A stretch of 64,000 nucleotides of DNA. Origin: Paraescarpia echinospica (lineage: Eukaryota > Annelida > Polychaeta > Sabellida > Siboglinidae). The translations under genes and the position numbers were made by a program. Location: assembly GCA_020002185.1 (NCBI GenBank), contig CM034533.1:51057081-51121080 (forward strand), in the 5' to 3' direction. The notes under the pieces are model-generated. The model ran no database searches. It was given only the letters and a program-made list of their open reading frames with translations, and was not told the origin of the DNA. Shown piece by piece: positions 1 through 9,932 of this stretch. How positions within the stretch are numbered: the first letter of the stretch is position 1; each line of letters starts with the position of its first letter.

Positions 1-250
1 GGGAGAGAAGCAGAGCGTCGAAGGTCTGGAAGAGGGAGAGAAGCAGAAGGATGAAGGTCTGAAAGAGGGAGAGAAGCAGAGCGATGAAGGTCTGAAAGAG
101 GAAGAGAAGCAGATGGATGAAGGTCTGGAAGAAGGAGAGAAGCAGGGCGATGAAGGTCTGAAAGAGGGAGAGAAGCAGAGGGATGAAGGTCTGAAAGAGG
201 GAGAGAAGCAGAGTGATGAAGGTCTGAAAGAGGGAGAGAAGCAGAGAGCT
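1..250 (+). repeat. 30-bp coding minisatellite (about 8 copies)
   Basis: A 30-bp unit encoding DEGLKEGEKQ is repeated tandemly about eight times, starting before the window edge. Variation falls mostly on the residue after KQ and on K/E at position 5. The frame stays open throughout, so the array is read as protein: a highly charged, probably helical or coiled-coil stretch at the N-terminal side of the gene. Confidence 0.9.
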
Positions 251-708
251 GATAAACCGGAAGAGAAGTCAAAGCAGAGATATGATCTCCATGAAGAGGA
301 GAAACGGAGAGACGACGATTTGCAAAATAGAGAACAGCAGAAAGATGATCTTGCAGTGAATGAAAATAACACGTGTGATCACCTTGAAGAGGAGGAGACG
401 CAGAGAAATAGAGCAATAGGAAATAGCATGCGTGAAGGCAACACTCTTTTGGATAATGAGACTGATGAAACCTTCTCAGAAGTATCTTTGAATAGTGACT
501 ATGTGCCGGGATCAGAGGAATCTGAAGAATTTGAATACCCTTTAGAAGAACAGAAGATACGAAGATATGGTGATCTGAAAGGACTGAAATTGCACAGTGA
601 GGGTGCCTTGGAGAATGATCAATTGCTATATGAAGGATCTTCAGACAGCGATTATGTACTCGACTCAGATGAATCTGAAGAATTCGAATATCCTATAGAA
701 AACAAGAG

Positions 709-1260
709 ATGTGGAGAGGCTGTGATCTGAACGAGCAGACAACTGACAGTGAGGGTGCATTGGAAAAGCAGAAGGAGCATAGCAGTGATGATGCAGAAGA
801 AGTAGACACGGAAACTAGAGAGTCACATTCTAATGAGATTGTGGTCATGACCACGAACAACGGCATAGCTAGAAAATGGGATAAAAAGGACTACTGCTGT
901 TACTGTCTTCAGCCACAGTCAAAGTTACCAAGGCATTTACAAACACGGCACCCTGAAGAATCTGACGTCGTTGAATTTGTGCAAGACAAAAGCAAAGCTG
1001 CGAGACAGACGCTTTTGTGCAAACTTCGAAACCTAGGCAACCACATACACAACTGTGAGGTAAAGAGAGAAAACAGAGGAACTCTTATTGTTGGCTATAG
1101 ACCGAGTGGACACGTAGATGCCGAAGATTATGGACCATGTTCATATTGTTATGGGTATTATGTAATGAAGGACCTATGGAAGTATCGGTGCCCGTTGAAG
1201 CCGAGGAGTTTTTCTAAGAGCACGGGGGTCAAAATAGTTGCACGAACGCATGGTGACTAA
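709..1260 (+). CDS. Zinc-finger-like segment of the recombinase-like gene
   Basis: This segment follows an acidic stretch (SEGALEK, repeated from the upstream frame) and contains CCYC..Q.KLPRHLQTRH, which resembles a C2H2-type finger, then a second cluster CSYCYGYYVMKDLWKYRC with Cys-x2-Cys spacing. In the family these fingers precede the integrase-like core and probably bind nucleic acid (inference). The segment is joined to the previous frame by a shift near 700-730, where the upstream frame stops at 730. It loses the frame again near 1250, where it runs into a stop while the following family sequence (KSKLLMPPPVG) continues in another frame. The ATG at 709 is not credible as a real start because the homologous repeat sequence runs upstream. 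Confidence 0.6.
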   Translation: MWRGCDLNEQTTDSEGALEKQKEHSSDDAEEVDTETRESHSNEIVVMTTNNGIARKWDKKDYCCYCLQPQSKLPRHLQTRHPEESDVVEFVQDKSKAARQTLLCKLRNLGNHIHNCEVKRENRGTLIVGYRPSGHVDAEDYGPCSYCYGYYVMKDLWKYRCPLKPRSFSKSTGVKIVARTHGD

Positions 1261-1519
1261 AAGCAAGTTACTGATGCCACCTCCTGTGGGTGTCAGCCAT
1301 GAACTGCAGACATTGCTCTTGCCCATGATTTCAGACACGGTTAGCAGGATAGTCAAGAGCGACAGCTTGATCATGGAACTGGCACGACGGGAGTTTCTGA
1401 GAGCTGGTTACGATAAAGACCACAACCACATTAGAAACAAACTCCGGGAGACTGCTCATGCAGCTACGACGAAACGTCAGTCAGCCAAACGCATCACTGC
1501 AAGATTTTATTCATACTGA
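1238..1519 (+). CDS. Linker segment of the recombinase-like gene
   Basis: This is a short frame encoding KSKLLMPPPVGVSHELQTLL..MISDTVSRIVKSDSLIMELARREFLRAGYDKDHNHIRNKLRE. It has the proline-rich joint and the IxxDSLI..(A)R..F helix typical of the region between finger and catalytic core in this family, as I recall it. It overlaps both neighbours in different frames. The family-like sequence ends at about 1450 (RNKLRE) and resumes in the third frame, so the last ~20 residues before the stop at 1519 are probably out of frame. Confidence 0.5.
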   Translation: MHERMVTKSKLLMPPPVGVSHELQTLLLPMISDTVSRIVKSDSLIMELARREFLRAGYDKDHNHIRNKLRETAHAATTKRQSAKRITARFYSY

Positions 1520-2550
1520 AAAATTAGCTGACATAGTCAAAGCTGTTCAGGATATCGCCGGATTCAATCCTAGTCAGAATATATTCAAGGTGTCATCGCT
1601 GGCATTGAAGATTGACCATTCCATAAAGAAGTGTGCGACCATAGTGAAAGCTACTGCCTTGGAATCTGGTGATAAGCAGACTACTGAGATCGCGGACAAC
1701 TTCTCTGACCTGCTTGATATTAAGTGGAAGGAGGAAGTTGCAGGACCTACACAAAGAACGCTATACGAGGGAAAGCGTAACAAGCCACATATACTCCCAA
1801 CAAGTGCGGATGTTGTAAAAATGACCGAGTATCTTCGAGACACTGCGAAGAAGCAAGTCGAAATTATGACTGCAGTGACAGGAGAAAGCGCCAAGGCGGC
1901 ATGGAACCTCCTCAACGAGGTAACTCTTACTCAGGTCATTCTGTTTAATAGACGACGACAAGGAGAAGTTTCCAAGATGAGACTGGATGATTTTGACAAA
2001 AAGCACAAAGCAAGCACCGATAGTGCATACGGCTTAAACAAGTTGGAACAACAATTGTGTCGAGTGTTTGATGTTGTCGAAGTAGTAGGCAGGAGGGGAC
2101 GCACTGTACCCGTTATACTCAGCAGTGACATCATTCAACAGATGACAATGCTAAATGAAAAAAGAGGAGAGGCTGGAGTTGCCACTGGAAACAAGCACGT
2201 GTTTGCTTGTTCATGTTACCACAGCATGGGACATATCAGAGGATCAGATTGCATGAGGAAGCTCTCAGAATTGTCTGGTGCGTTAAATCCCAAAACTATA
2301 CGATCGTTGAAGCTAAGGAAACAAGTTGCGACATCATCTCAGATGTTAGCACTGAAAGAAAATGAACTGGATCTGCTGGCAGGCTACATGGGGCACGATA
2401 TCCAAGTCCACCGCCAATACTACCGTCTCCCTGATACAGTTCTGCGTGTAGCTAAACTATCGAAATTGTTCCTGAATCTTGAGAAAGGCAACTTAGCTTC
2501 ACAGCAAGGAAGGTCACTGGACGAAATGACCACAGAAGATGTTATTGGAG
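1458..2550 (+). CDS. Tyrosine-recombinase-like catalytic core of the gene
   Basis: The translated segment contains the three landmark regions of a phage-integrase-type fold. These are [17 protein letters not shown] (box I Arg region), [12 protein letters not shown] (equivalent of the HxxR..AT helix) and [16 protein letters not shown] (GH followed by a candidate Tyr nucleophile). The His of HxxR is replaced (SLKLR), so strand-transfer activity is doubtful; the fold may now serve for DNA binding. The exon ends at 2550, at GGAG|GTAATT, leaving phase 1. Translation beyond that runs into a (TA)n microsatellite and is intronic. The ATG at 1458 is not the real start, because conserved sequence continues upstream in another frame. 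Confidence 0.65.
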
Positions 2551-2578
2551 GTAATTTCGTTGTAATAGACATAACGAC

Positions 2579-2672
2579 GTATATACATATATATATATAT
2601 CTATATGTATATATATATATATATATCTATATGTATATATATATATATATACATATAAATATATATATATAT
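2579..2672. repeat. (TA)n microsatellite in intron
   Basis: An imperfect TA-dinucleotide run with CTATATG interruptions lies 30 bp behind the splice donor. It is the only reason the coding frame appears to continue to 2756. Confidence 0.85.
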
Positions 2673-2898
2673 AGTCCTCGATTTGCATATTTAATATTGC
2701 TTCGTTCAATATACAACATTGTTGATATTACAATAACGAGTTGTTCTCTGTTCTGATGTTAAAGAAAGTTAATTGGAAAGATTGAAACATGACATAGCAT
2801 GTACAGTCAATCATGTGCTAAGCATATTGTCGCGTTATTTTGCATTAATTAATCATAATTTTTGTTTATATGTGTGACACACTATGGAAACTTGGTAG

Positions 2899-2961
2899 AT
2901 GGCGACTTGGAAGAAGACATGGAAGAAGATGACGAAACATCCGAGACAAGCCACGCTGAAG
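2899..2961 (+). CDS. Acidic 63-nt exon, copy 1
   Basis: The segment is preceded by CTTGGTAG and followed by G|GTGACTTA, giving AG/GT borders. Joined to the phase-1 donor at 2550 it reads DGDLEEDMEEDDETSETSHAE and leaves phase 1 again, so it is a symmetric exon that can be skipped or repeated without frame loss. Composition is almost purely acidic and Ser/Thr, like an intrinsically disordered linker between the recombinase core and the C-terminal domain. Confidence 0.6.
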
Positions 2962-3404
2962 GTGACTTATGATGGGATGACAGAGAACAAATAGACTCAG
3001 TTCCAAACATATATCATGCTCTTTTAAAGCTTCAAAATATAAATCAATATTTGACTTTGAAAACAAAGCACTTAACTAAAAACCATATGAATTGTTGATG
3101 TAGCAATAATAAATTGTTCCGTTGTTAAAGAAAGTTAATTTGTTATTAGTTTTACACTAAGTTTAGTGTTTTATGATATGTTGAATGTTTTATCTCAATT
3201 TTAGTGTCTGTACAGCGCCTTGAGCAGTATTTTAATATGGAAATTGCGCTTTATAAGAAATACATGTTGTTATTATTTATTAGAACAGTTGAAACATAGC
3301 ATAGCATGTACAAGCAAGCATGTATTAAACACATCGTCGCGTTCTTTTACATTAATAAATCGTAATTTTGTCTATATGTGTGGCACTTTACTGACATTTG
3401 GTAG

Positions 3405-3467
3405 ACGGCGACTTGGAAGAAGACATGGAAAAAGATGCCGAATCATCTGAGAGAAGCAACGCTGAAG
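3405..3467 (+). CDS. Acidic 63-nt exon, copy 2
   Basis: This exon has the same length, borders (TTTGGTAG before it, GTGACTTATC after it) and phase as copy 1, and encodes DGDLEEDMEKDAESSERSNAE. The flanking intron sequence is also homologous to that around copy 1, so the exon was duplicated with its introns. Open frame and splice borders are kept in both copies, while the introns have diverged by indels and substitutions. Confidence 0.6.
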
Positions 3468-3795
3468 GTGACTTATCGTATCAATAATAATCATGGGATA
3501 TCAGAAAGCAAATATACTTATTTTTAAAACATAAATAATACGCTCTTAGGTTTGGAAAATATTCAATATTTGAATTTGAAACAATTACAACTCTAATTTA
3601 TACTATTTTTCGTCATAGTCCTCAACATTGTGCAGTTATTAATTGTGGTTTTGTGTTGTCCTTTAACATGGACTATGAAGCAATTAACTCAATTGCGTTA
3701 AGATTTATCGTAGATCCATTGAACTATTATTGCCATAATAATGTATTTAGGGATATACCCATTGGATTAATTGAAACTGTACATTGGTTCCATAA

Positions 3796-3999
3796 ATGAA
3801 GAGAACAAGGAAAAGAAAAGCTTGGAGCAGAGATGAAATTGCGGCTGTTGCTGGCTTGAACAAAGTTCTGCACTTCCGTCTTCCTGGAAAATCCGAAATC
3901 GCGAACTTGCAACGCCAACATCCAGTTCTTCAAACACGAAGCTGGAAGAACATCAACGATTATTTTAGGAATAATCGATCGAAGCTTTTGAAGCTGTAG
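3796..3999 (+). CDS. C-terminal SANT/Myb-like exon
   Basis: The segment encodes a basic start (KRTRKRK) followed by AWSRDEIAAVAGLNK...LPGKSEIANLQRQHPVL..RSWKNINDYFRNN and a stop at 3997-3999. The pattern W(S/T)..E..AV...F......LPGK..C......P.L..R.W..I..(Y/F)(V/F)(K/R)N is the C-terminal module of the same family (recalled), SANT/Myb-like in spacing. The only AG in the first 30 nt that fits the phase-1 donors is at 3819-3820, giving G|CT TGG AGC. That site lacks a pyrimidine tract, so the true exon start, or an intervening exon, remains open. Confidence 0.5.
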   Translation: MKRTRKRKAWSRDEIAAVAGLNKVLHFRLPGKSEIANLQRQHPVLQTRSWKNINDYFRNNRSKLLKL

Positions 4000-5105
4000 G
4001 GTAATCAGGCCGTGTTTGAATTGTCGCTAAAGTGTTTTGTTGTTTTAATAATAATATTTGCTAAACTGGTGTTGCGAGTAGTACGCTTACCCGGCATTCG
4101 TTGTCGCGACTCAGTGTTCGAATCGGTATAAAAACTGTTGCGACGGCGATGTACACTTAGCATTACAGCAGAAACTCTTCAAGGCAGGACAGTAAAAACG
4201 CCAAAAAGCGTATACCCAGGTTTAAATTTGGGGAGTAAAAGTAACTTATTGCATTTAAAACTGTATAATACATTGCGTACTTGGCATAGTTTATGAAGTT
4301 TATTTGTACATGTTGTTGTAATTCATTTATAAATCCAACTACGCATAATATGAAAGCCACTTCAATTTAAATTGACATCTGTTCAGGTTTGCATGAATGT
4401 TATCTGCTTGCTGCTTACGTTGATACTTCCAATACTATGCATCACTACATTGAAGTAGGTATCGTTTTTTAACGGGGATAACAGAAATTCAATCAATATT
4501 TCCGTTGTATTCTGATAGTTTTGAATGTATACTTTACATAAACGTTCACTTTTATGGCAATTACACTATATATACGTTTATTCATGGGTATATCATGCCT
4601 CTCTGGATGTAATTATGCTAATCAAATATGGTTTTGTGTGTCGTATTTTGCTTATTCTTCTCGCTATAGCTCGCACAACACATTGACTAACTAATCAAAC
4701 AAGTGGAAGTTATATAAATATTTTGTTGCCTAAAATATGTATTTTAAAGTTAAATCCAATAAGTAAGATAAAAACTATTGTATTTTTATTGTTTTCTGCC
4801 AGTTGTGTAATACAGTGTGTAGTGAAGTCGGCTCTGCAAGAATTATATTATAGTTTAATGCAAAAATGGCATTAATTCTCAATGTGTTAATATTTGTTCG
4901 AAATAACATTGATCTCAAAAGATTACTGTTGTCTGTTCTTAAGGGCAGCTGTTTTGCAACGTCCTAAGTCGTCCTTTCACTGTCCCTTGAATGGCAAAAT
5001 GAACTTCCGCAGCAAAAAAGTCAAGTTGCGACGAGTATGTATGTCGATGGCACTATTTACCAACTTGAACGCACCCATAGATTAGTTCCTGCATGCAATA
5101 CGTAA
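4000..5105. other. No recognisable gene
   Basis: AT-rich sequence behind the recombinase-like gene. I see no coding, RNA or transposon signature. It may include the 3' UTR of the gene. Confidence 0.6.
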
Positions 5106-5109
5106 CGCG

Positions 5110-5495
5110 ATGTGAGTCCTTGGTTAGAGATTTAGATAACATGTGTGTCCCCTGTTGTCAGTCCTTGATCGTATGATCCAGATCCTGTTGTGTGTAAAGA
5201 GTAAACAGATGTGTGTCCTCGGTTAGACAACGTGTGTCCTCGGTTGTAAGTCCTCGATCGTATAAAGAAGAACGGTTGATGTGTTACCAAGTGTGTTACC
5301 AGAGTGTCCTCGGTTGGACAGCAAAGCGTTAACAGTTATATTTTTCATTAAATTTTATTAAATTATGTTGTCTTAGATTCATGTAATTATTTACTATGTA
5401 TGTAAGGCATCTTTAAAAAATTCCCCCACAAATGTATATTATTATTAAGAGCGTCCTCAGTTTGGGAGGTTGGAACAGATGTCCTCGGTTCGAGC
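5110..5495. repeat. Degenerate GTCCTCGGTT motif repeats
   Basis: The motif GTCCTCGGTT or close variants (GTCCTTGGTTAG, GTCCTCGATCGTAT, GTCCTCAGTTTG) occurs about nine times in 380 bp, often as GTGTGTCCTCGGTT..GACA. Spacing is irregular (about 20-60 bp), so it is a decayed minisatellite. It runs directly into the (TG)n array. Confidence 0.6.
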
Positions 5496-5502
5496 TCTAT
5501 AC

Positions 5503-5627
<125 letters not shown>

Positions 5628-5639
5628 CATTGTATGATG

Positions 5640-7650
5640 TAATTGCTCTTCCCCGTATCACAATCCTCACCAGCGGGCTGCTGCCTTCTTTGACTGCATG
5701 TGTTGTGTGCCACCGACTTCGTTACGGTCTCAGACACAACTAAGTCGAACAATGTGCAGTGTATTTATGGAAAGGTGAATGAGTCGGAAAACGTACAGTG
5801 TATTTGTAGAAAGGTTGAATGATTTTGAAAGTGTTAATCCTAACGTTACAATAACAGCAATTACCAGTTTAACCGACAGTGTCGTTTGCATTGCTACACC
5901 AACGCGACGACTTTAAATGGTATGTAATTTGCGTTATGCGTTCCTTATAGCACTATTACTTTTTCTATGCATACTAGGTGGATGCAACGGCACCAACACC
6001 CTGAAATTAATGACGCACTTCAATATGAATTCAATAAAATGTCACTCATATGTTATGAACACATCAATTCGAAGCATATTTAAAGTTTAAAGTTGCCTAC
6101 AACAATATGAATAGGCGGATCATATGATACCACCGATGAGACATTGCGAAAGCATGTTTGTTAGTAATGCTATGAATAACATATGACGCCCTATTGCGCA
6201 AGAATGGTTATGGTTTTAGAAAACGTATTCTCAACATTGACAATGACATGATAACATGTATGTACAATAAACATATATCGTTAATGGGTCCATGTGGACT
6301 AGCTGGGCCGAATCACTGTATATTGTAAAACGGTGACTTTATGTCATGTTTTACAATTTTTTAAAATAATTTCTTGTAATTTCTAAACGTTTTTTTTTTC
6401 ATTTGTCAGGCTACCTTATTCTTATTTAATGTTTTACTATTTATATTTCTAACTTCTTTACCTTTAAAAAGCAATGTATTGTTATACCTATTTATATGTA
6501 CCAATTGTATTTATGGGTTTTGCCTGAAATAAATCTATCCGTATTCGAACGTTGAGATACCTGTTTGATTTTTGCAATTCTTCAAGTTAAATGTAAGCAA
6601 TTTATGAATAGTAGAAAGTTAGAAACACCTTTGAATAATATCGCGGAAAGCATATCATTAAGTAAATACACGAAAGTATAAGTGTGTTATTAATATGTGG
6701 TGTGATTGGTTAACACAGGTCTGTGTGGTGCGTCTTGTACTGTAGTGCAGTGGACAGTTTGTAATGGGATTCACGCTACTCGCCTTCAGCTTCAGCCACC
6801 AGCTAGCTCCCTAGAATGAAAAGGGAGTCGAATGCGTAAGTTTCTCCTGCTAGTACAGTTCTCATGGGACGGGCGATCACGGCGGCGGCAATTCAGACTG
6901 GTGGCTGTTGTGTTGCATGGGTATTTATAGGGCAAATGTTAATTCGCAAAAAAAGAACTTAAACCCAATGTATACAAAGACTTTGGTGATATTTGCAATA
7001 ATGCAAATTCGACAATCTTACCACTCCGAGAAACGTCCAAGACTAGTATAGACGTGTGCTGCCATCTGGCAATTATTTAAAAATAAACAAACTCGTAGAG
7101 TGGTGTCGAAACAAAACATCGGGACTCAGTGACGTGTATACAGGGCTATTGTGCCGTGGCCCCCTGTTGTGCCAGTGAATTCTAGCAGGGAAACTGATGT
7201 ATGACTAAACTTGCTCCCTGCCACGTCAAATAACTTAAATATGCCAATGACAGTGAGTTTTGTTAGTCAATTTCAAAAAACTGATTTGTCGTACAATGTA
7301 GGCCCCTACGACAATACATTCACATACCTTTATACAGTTTGCCTGTGATATTAATGAGTAACAAGAAATAATAACGTTCAAATCTTCGTGATTTTATTAC
7401 AATCCTCCCATCTTATTAATAGTCGTCCTCATTTTCGCTGACAGTTATTGCCCCATTCATTCCATGTGTCCAGGCAACTTTAGCTGAATTCTCACTAACG
7501 TCTTCATGAAACTTTCGTTCACACGTCAGCTTCTCCATTCCACGCTTCCGTATACTCTTCACTCACGCAATTATTCTCACCCAGTCATTTTTGTAAACTT
7601 GTACTTTCTATTCATTGGCGTGAGAACGTAGTGTATACATTCGGGGGACA
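5640..7650. other. No recognisable gene
   Basis: AT-rich stretch with short open frames only. A 7-bp inverted repeat (GCAGGGA ... TCCCTGC) lies near 7183-7220. No coding or mobile-element signature was recognised. Confidence 0.55.
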
Positions 7651-7651
7651 C

Positions 7652-7830
7652 ACTAAAAACCTCCATTTGCACTCCCTTGGGGTTCTCCAAAAACCTACAA
7701 TACCACCCCTGAAACCCTCCGAAACCTTCCAGTTGCACCCTGTTTGAGGCTCTCCGAAAACCTCCAACTGCATCACCTTAAGGCGCTCAAACTCTTCCAA
7801 AACACATTGAGGCGCTCAAAAAACCTTAAT
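7652..7830. repeat. Degenerate ~35-bp minisatellite
   Basis: About five units share CTCCRAAAACCTCCAATTGCA and a following GGCGCTC or GGGGTTC piece, with a period of roughly 32-43 bp. The minus-strand translation is open but is a by-product of the repeat. Confidence 0.55.
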
Positions 7831-7974
7831 TTTTATCCTCACGTACACTGAGAATACGATCAAAACGTGCGATAATTGTTTTTTATTGTCGGCTGCATGG
7901 GAAGAATTACTTTCCATTTCCGACAGTTTCGCGATAACATAATTTTTTAGGAATTGAAGTAGATATACCAACTC

Positions 7975-8625
7975 TTGCTGTCTTGTCAATATCTCCGTCT
8001 TTCTATCGGTCTCCATCGCCGTGTCTGTCGTCGTCTTCGTTGTCTCCGCCGCCGTCTCCGTCATCATCGTCGTCTTCGTTATCTCCGTCGTCTTCTTCGC
8101 CATTTTCGTCTCATCGTCGTCGTCTCTTCATCGTCGTCGTGTTCTTCGTTTCCATTACATCGTCACCGTCTCCTCTCGTTCGCCATCTTCCCCTGTCGCC
8201 GTCTCCCTTTCGCCTCCGTCGTTGTCATCGTCTTATCCGTCTCCGTCTTATTCCCCGTCTACGTTGCGTCGCTGTTTCCATCTTCATCGTTGCTATCTTC
8301 GCCGCCTCCCTCTCCCTGTCCATCGCCGTCAGCGCCGTCCCCGCCATACGATCTAGACGAACGGTAATAGGTCCTTGGGTTGTCGGGTGCTTGAGAGGAA
8401 TTATATATATATATGTTTTAGGAATTCAAGTGTAATATACCGACTCTTTCTGCCTTGTCAGTGTAGCAGTATATCGTCCCTGCGGGTATATTGCTAGTAT
8501 CCTCAATCATCGTCGTCGCCACCGCCGTCTTTGTCTCCCTCTCCCTATCGGTTTCCGTCTCCATCTTCATCGTTATCGTCGTCGATTCCGATATTCACCA
8601 TGCTACCTTTTGTACATGGCGAGGT
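7975..8625. repeat. Pyrimidine-rich TCG/CTCCGT low-complexity tract
   Basis: The plus strand is dominated by CGTC, CTCCGT and TCGTCGT units over ~370 bp (7975-8345), and after an AT-rich gap again over 8490-8600. All three plus-strand frames are open over part of it, which is a composition effect, not evidence of a gene. Decayed trinucleotide/hexanucleotide repeats are the simplest reading. Confidence 0.7.
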
Positions 8626-8639
8626 GTAGCCTAATTTGC

Positions 8640-9450
8640 TTCACGCTTCTCTTTGTCCATTGAACGTTGGTTCACCAATGTTCTGCGGGTTGGTTTCTCA
8701 GTAACTACTAAGTCTACACTACAATCGTCTCACCTACGACATGCTTGCTTTAACAATGACAAAGGTTTTTGTTCCAAACAGTACTCCAACGTCATCGGTT
8801 CCAATCACCGCCCCAATAGATCCAGTCTTCTGGTCAGTGGACGAGTAAGAAGAAGTTTGAAGTTACCATAACGTCATAACATTGCACACAGGTAGTTTTG
8901 AATGTTTCGCTACTAGCCTGACAAGCATGTAACAAGCTTGGGCGTATGTAGAAGACAAACATAAGAAGATGCCTCAATTGTAAATCTTCAGTGTCACTGT
9001 CGAAACTACAATGCTGCATGCAGCTGATACCTGGCTCCTCACAAATAACTTGACAGAACTTTCGACAGAGTTGGCGCCTACAACTAGCTGTTCACTGCTA
9101 TCGTAATACAAAGAACCAGCGTCAGTATTCATCTTGCATATCGACGACGGTGGCCGTGACATCTTGCCCACACATCGCATGAAAAACCGAGGGAAACCGA
9201 GAATAATATATGCACAGCTGCGAAGATCTTGATAGTGTAGTGACAACGATGAACTAATGAACGACGGAAATGGCTCATTTATGCTCCGGCACGGATGATG
9301 ATGATGAATGTTGTCATATCCTTACGAGCAGTATTATCTCTAAACAGGTTATAGTGGGTCGGGAGTAGACCATGAATGATGCACCCTAGTTGGCGTTGTT
9401 GCGTCTGGGACGAGACGCGTGATCAATAAGTGCCATGCTGTGACGTCGGC
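8640..9450. other. No recognisable gene
   Basis: Short open frames occur on both strands (for example minus strand 9246-8974), but none shows a known motif. The stretch ends at the pogo-type element. Confidence 0.5.
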
Positions 9451-9932
9451 TAGGGTACGGTGGGCATGGAGCCCCCCTTAAGGGAAAATGTGCATTGTTA
9501 TTCATAAACTTAAAATTTTGCTTTCATACGATTGTTTATTCTATATATTATCAACGCGTTAGTGATATTTGGCAACACTAACTTTTATAATCGCTAATTA
9601 AAAATATTGTCCTAATGGGCGTATTGCCCCATAGCTGGGGGCAAGATGCCCCCTTCTATGGGGCAAGAAGCCCCCGTGGGCTCCTTGCCCCATATACGGT
9701 CTCATTGTATAACATATGAATACCGAAATGAAACAAACTCGTGATCAACGTCAAAATGGAGCGTACGTATTATCTTATCCAATGCAAGTATCTAACCTAC
9801 ACAATTACGATAGTCCTTCATTGTCAGGTAGTATGACTTTACATGCAGTTGGGTGACATAACGTTTCAAGAATTCAAGTTATGTAACTTAATGCAACCGG
9901 CAACAGGCAGCTTAGTTCAGTCACTATTGGAC

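Larger units (their letters stand above)
2700..3600 (+). repeat. Tandem exon-plus-intron duplication
   Basis: About 2715-3070 and 3095-3590 are two diverged copies. Shared landmarks are TGTTAAAGAAAGTTAATT, TGAAACATRRCATAGCATGTAC, TCGTAATTTTGTYTATATG before the exon, and GTGACTTAT, GGGATRWCAGA and CAATATTTGA after it. The second copy carries extra sequence, including a different 5' stretch around 3150-3270. Confidence 0.7.
2..3999 (+). pseudogene. Multi-exon zinc-finger / tyrosine-recombinase-like / SANT-like protein gene, frameshifted and 5' incomplete
   Basis: The sequence shows a large coding exon open from the left edge to about 2550, two small acidic exons, and a C-terminal coding segment ending at 3999. 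In order the product has a charged 10-residue repeat region, an acidic region with two copies of a DYV..ESEEFEYP unit, a Cys/His zinc-finger-like region, a helical linker, a phage-integrase-like core and a basic SANT/Myb-like tail. The order matches a large uncharacterised family I recall from molluscs, lancelets, cnidarians and fish; it may derive from a Crypton-like or other tyrosine-recombinase transposon (inference). The reading frame changes three times (near 700-730, 1235-1260 and 1445-1465), yet conserved-looking protein continues across each shift and almost no stop codons occur inside the segments. This suggests either recent pseudogene decay or sequencing indels. No function can be assigned. 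Confidence 0.6.

Noticed and set aside
2551..2756. Continuation of the recombinase-like protein to a stop at 2756
   Set aside because: A GT donor sits at 2551, and the following translation is Ile-Tyr repeat from a (TA)n tract; splicing to the acidic exon is more plausible.
7975..8435. Three overlapping open frames of 110-150 codons
   Set aside because: They are open in all three plus-strand frames because the tract is a TCG/CTCCGT low-complexity repeat. No domain, start context or codon bias supports a protein.
8974..9246. 90-codon minus-strand frame as a gene
   Set aside because: No motif, no conserved neighbour and no splice or promoter context; length is within chance for this region.
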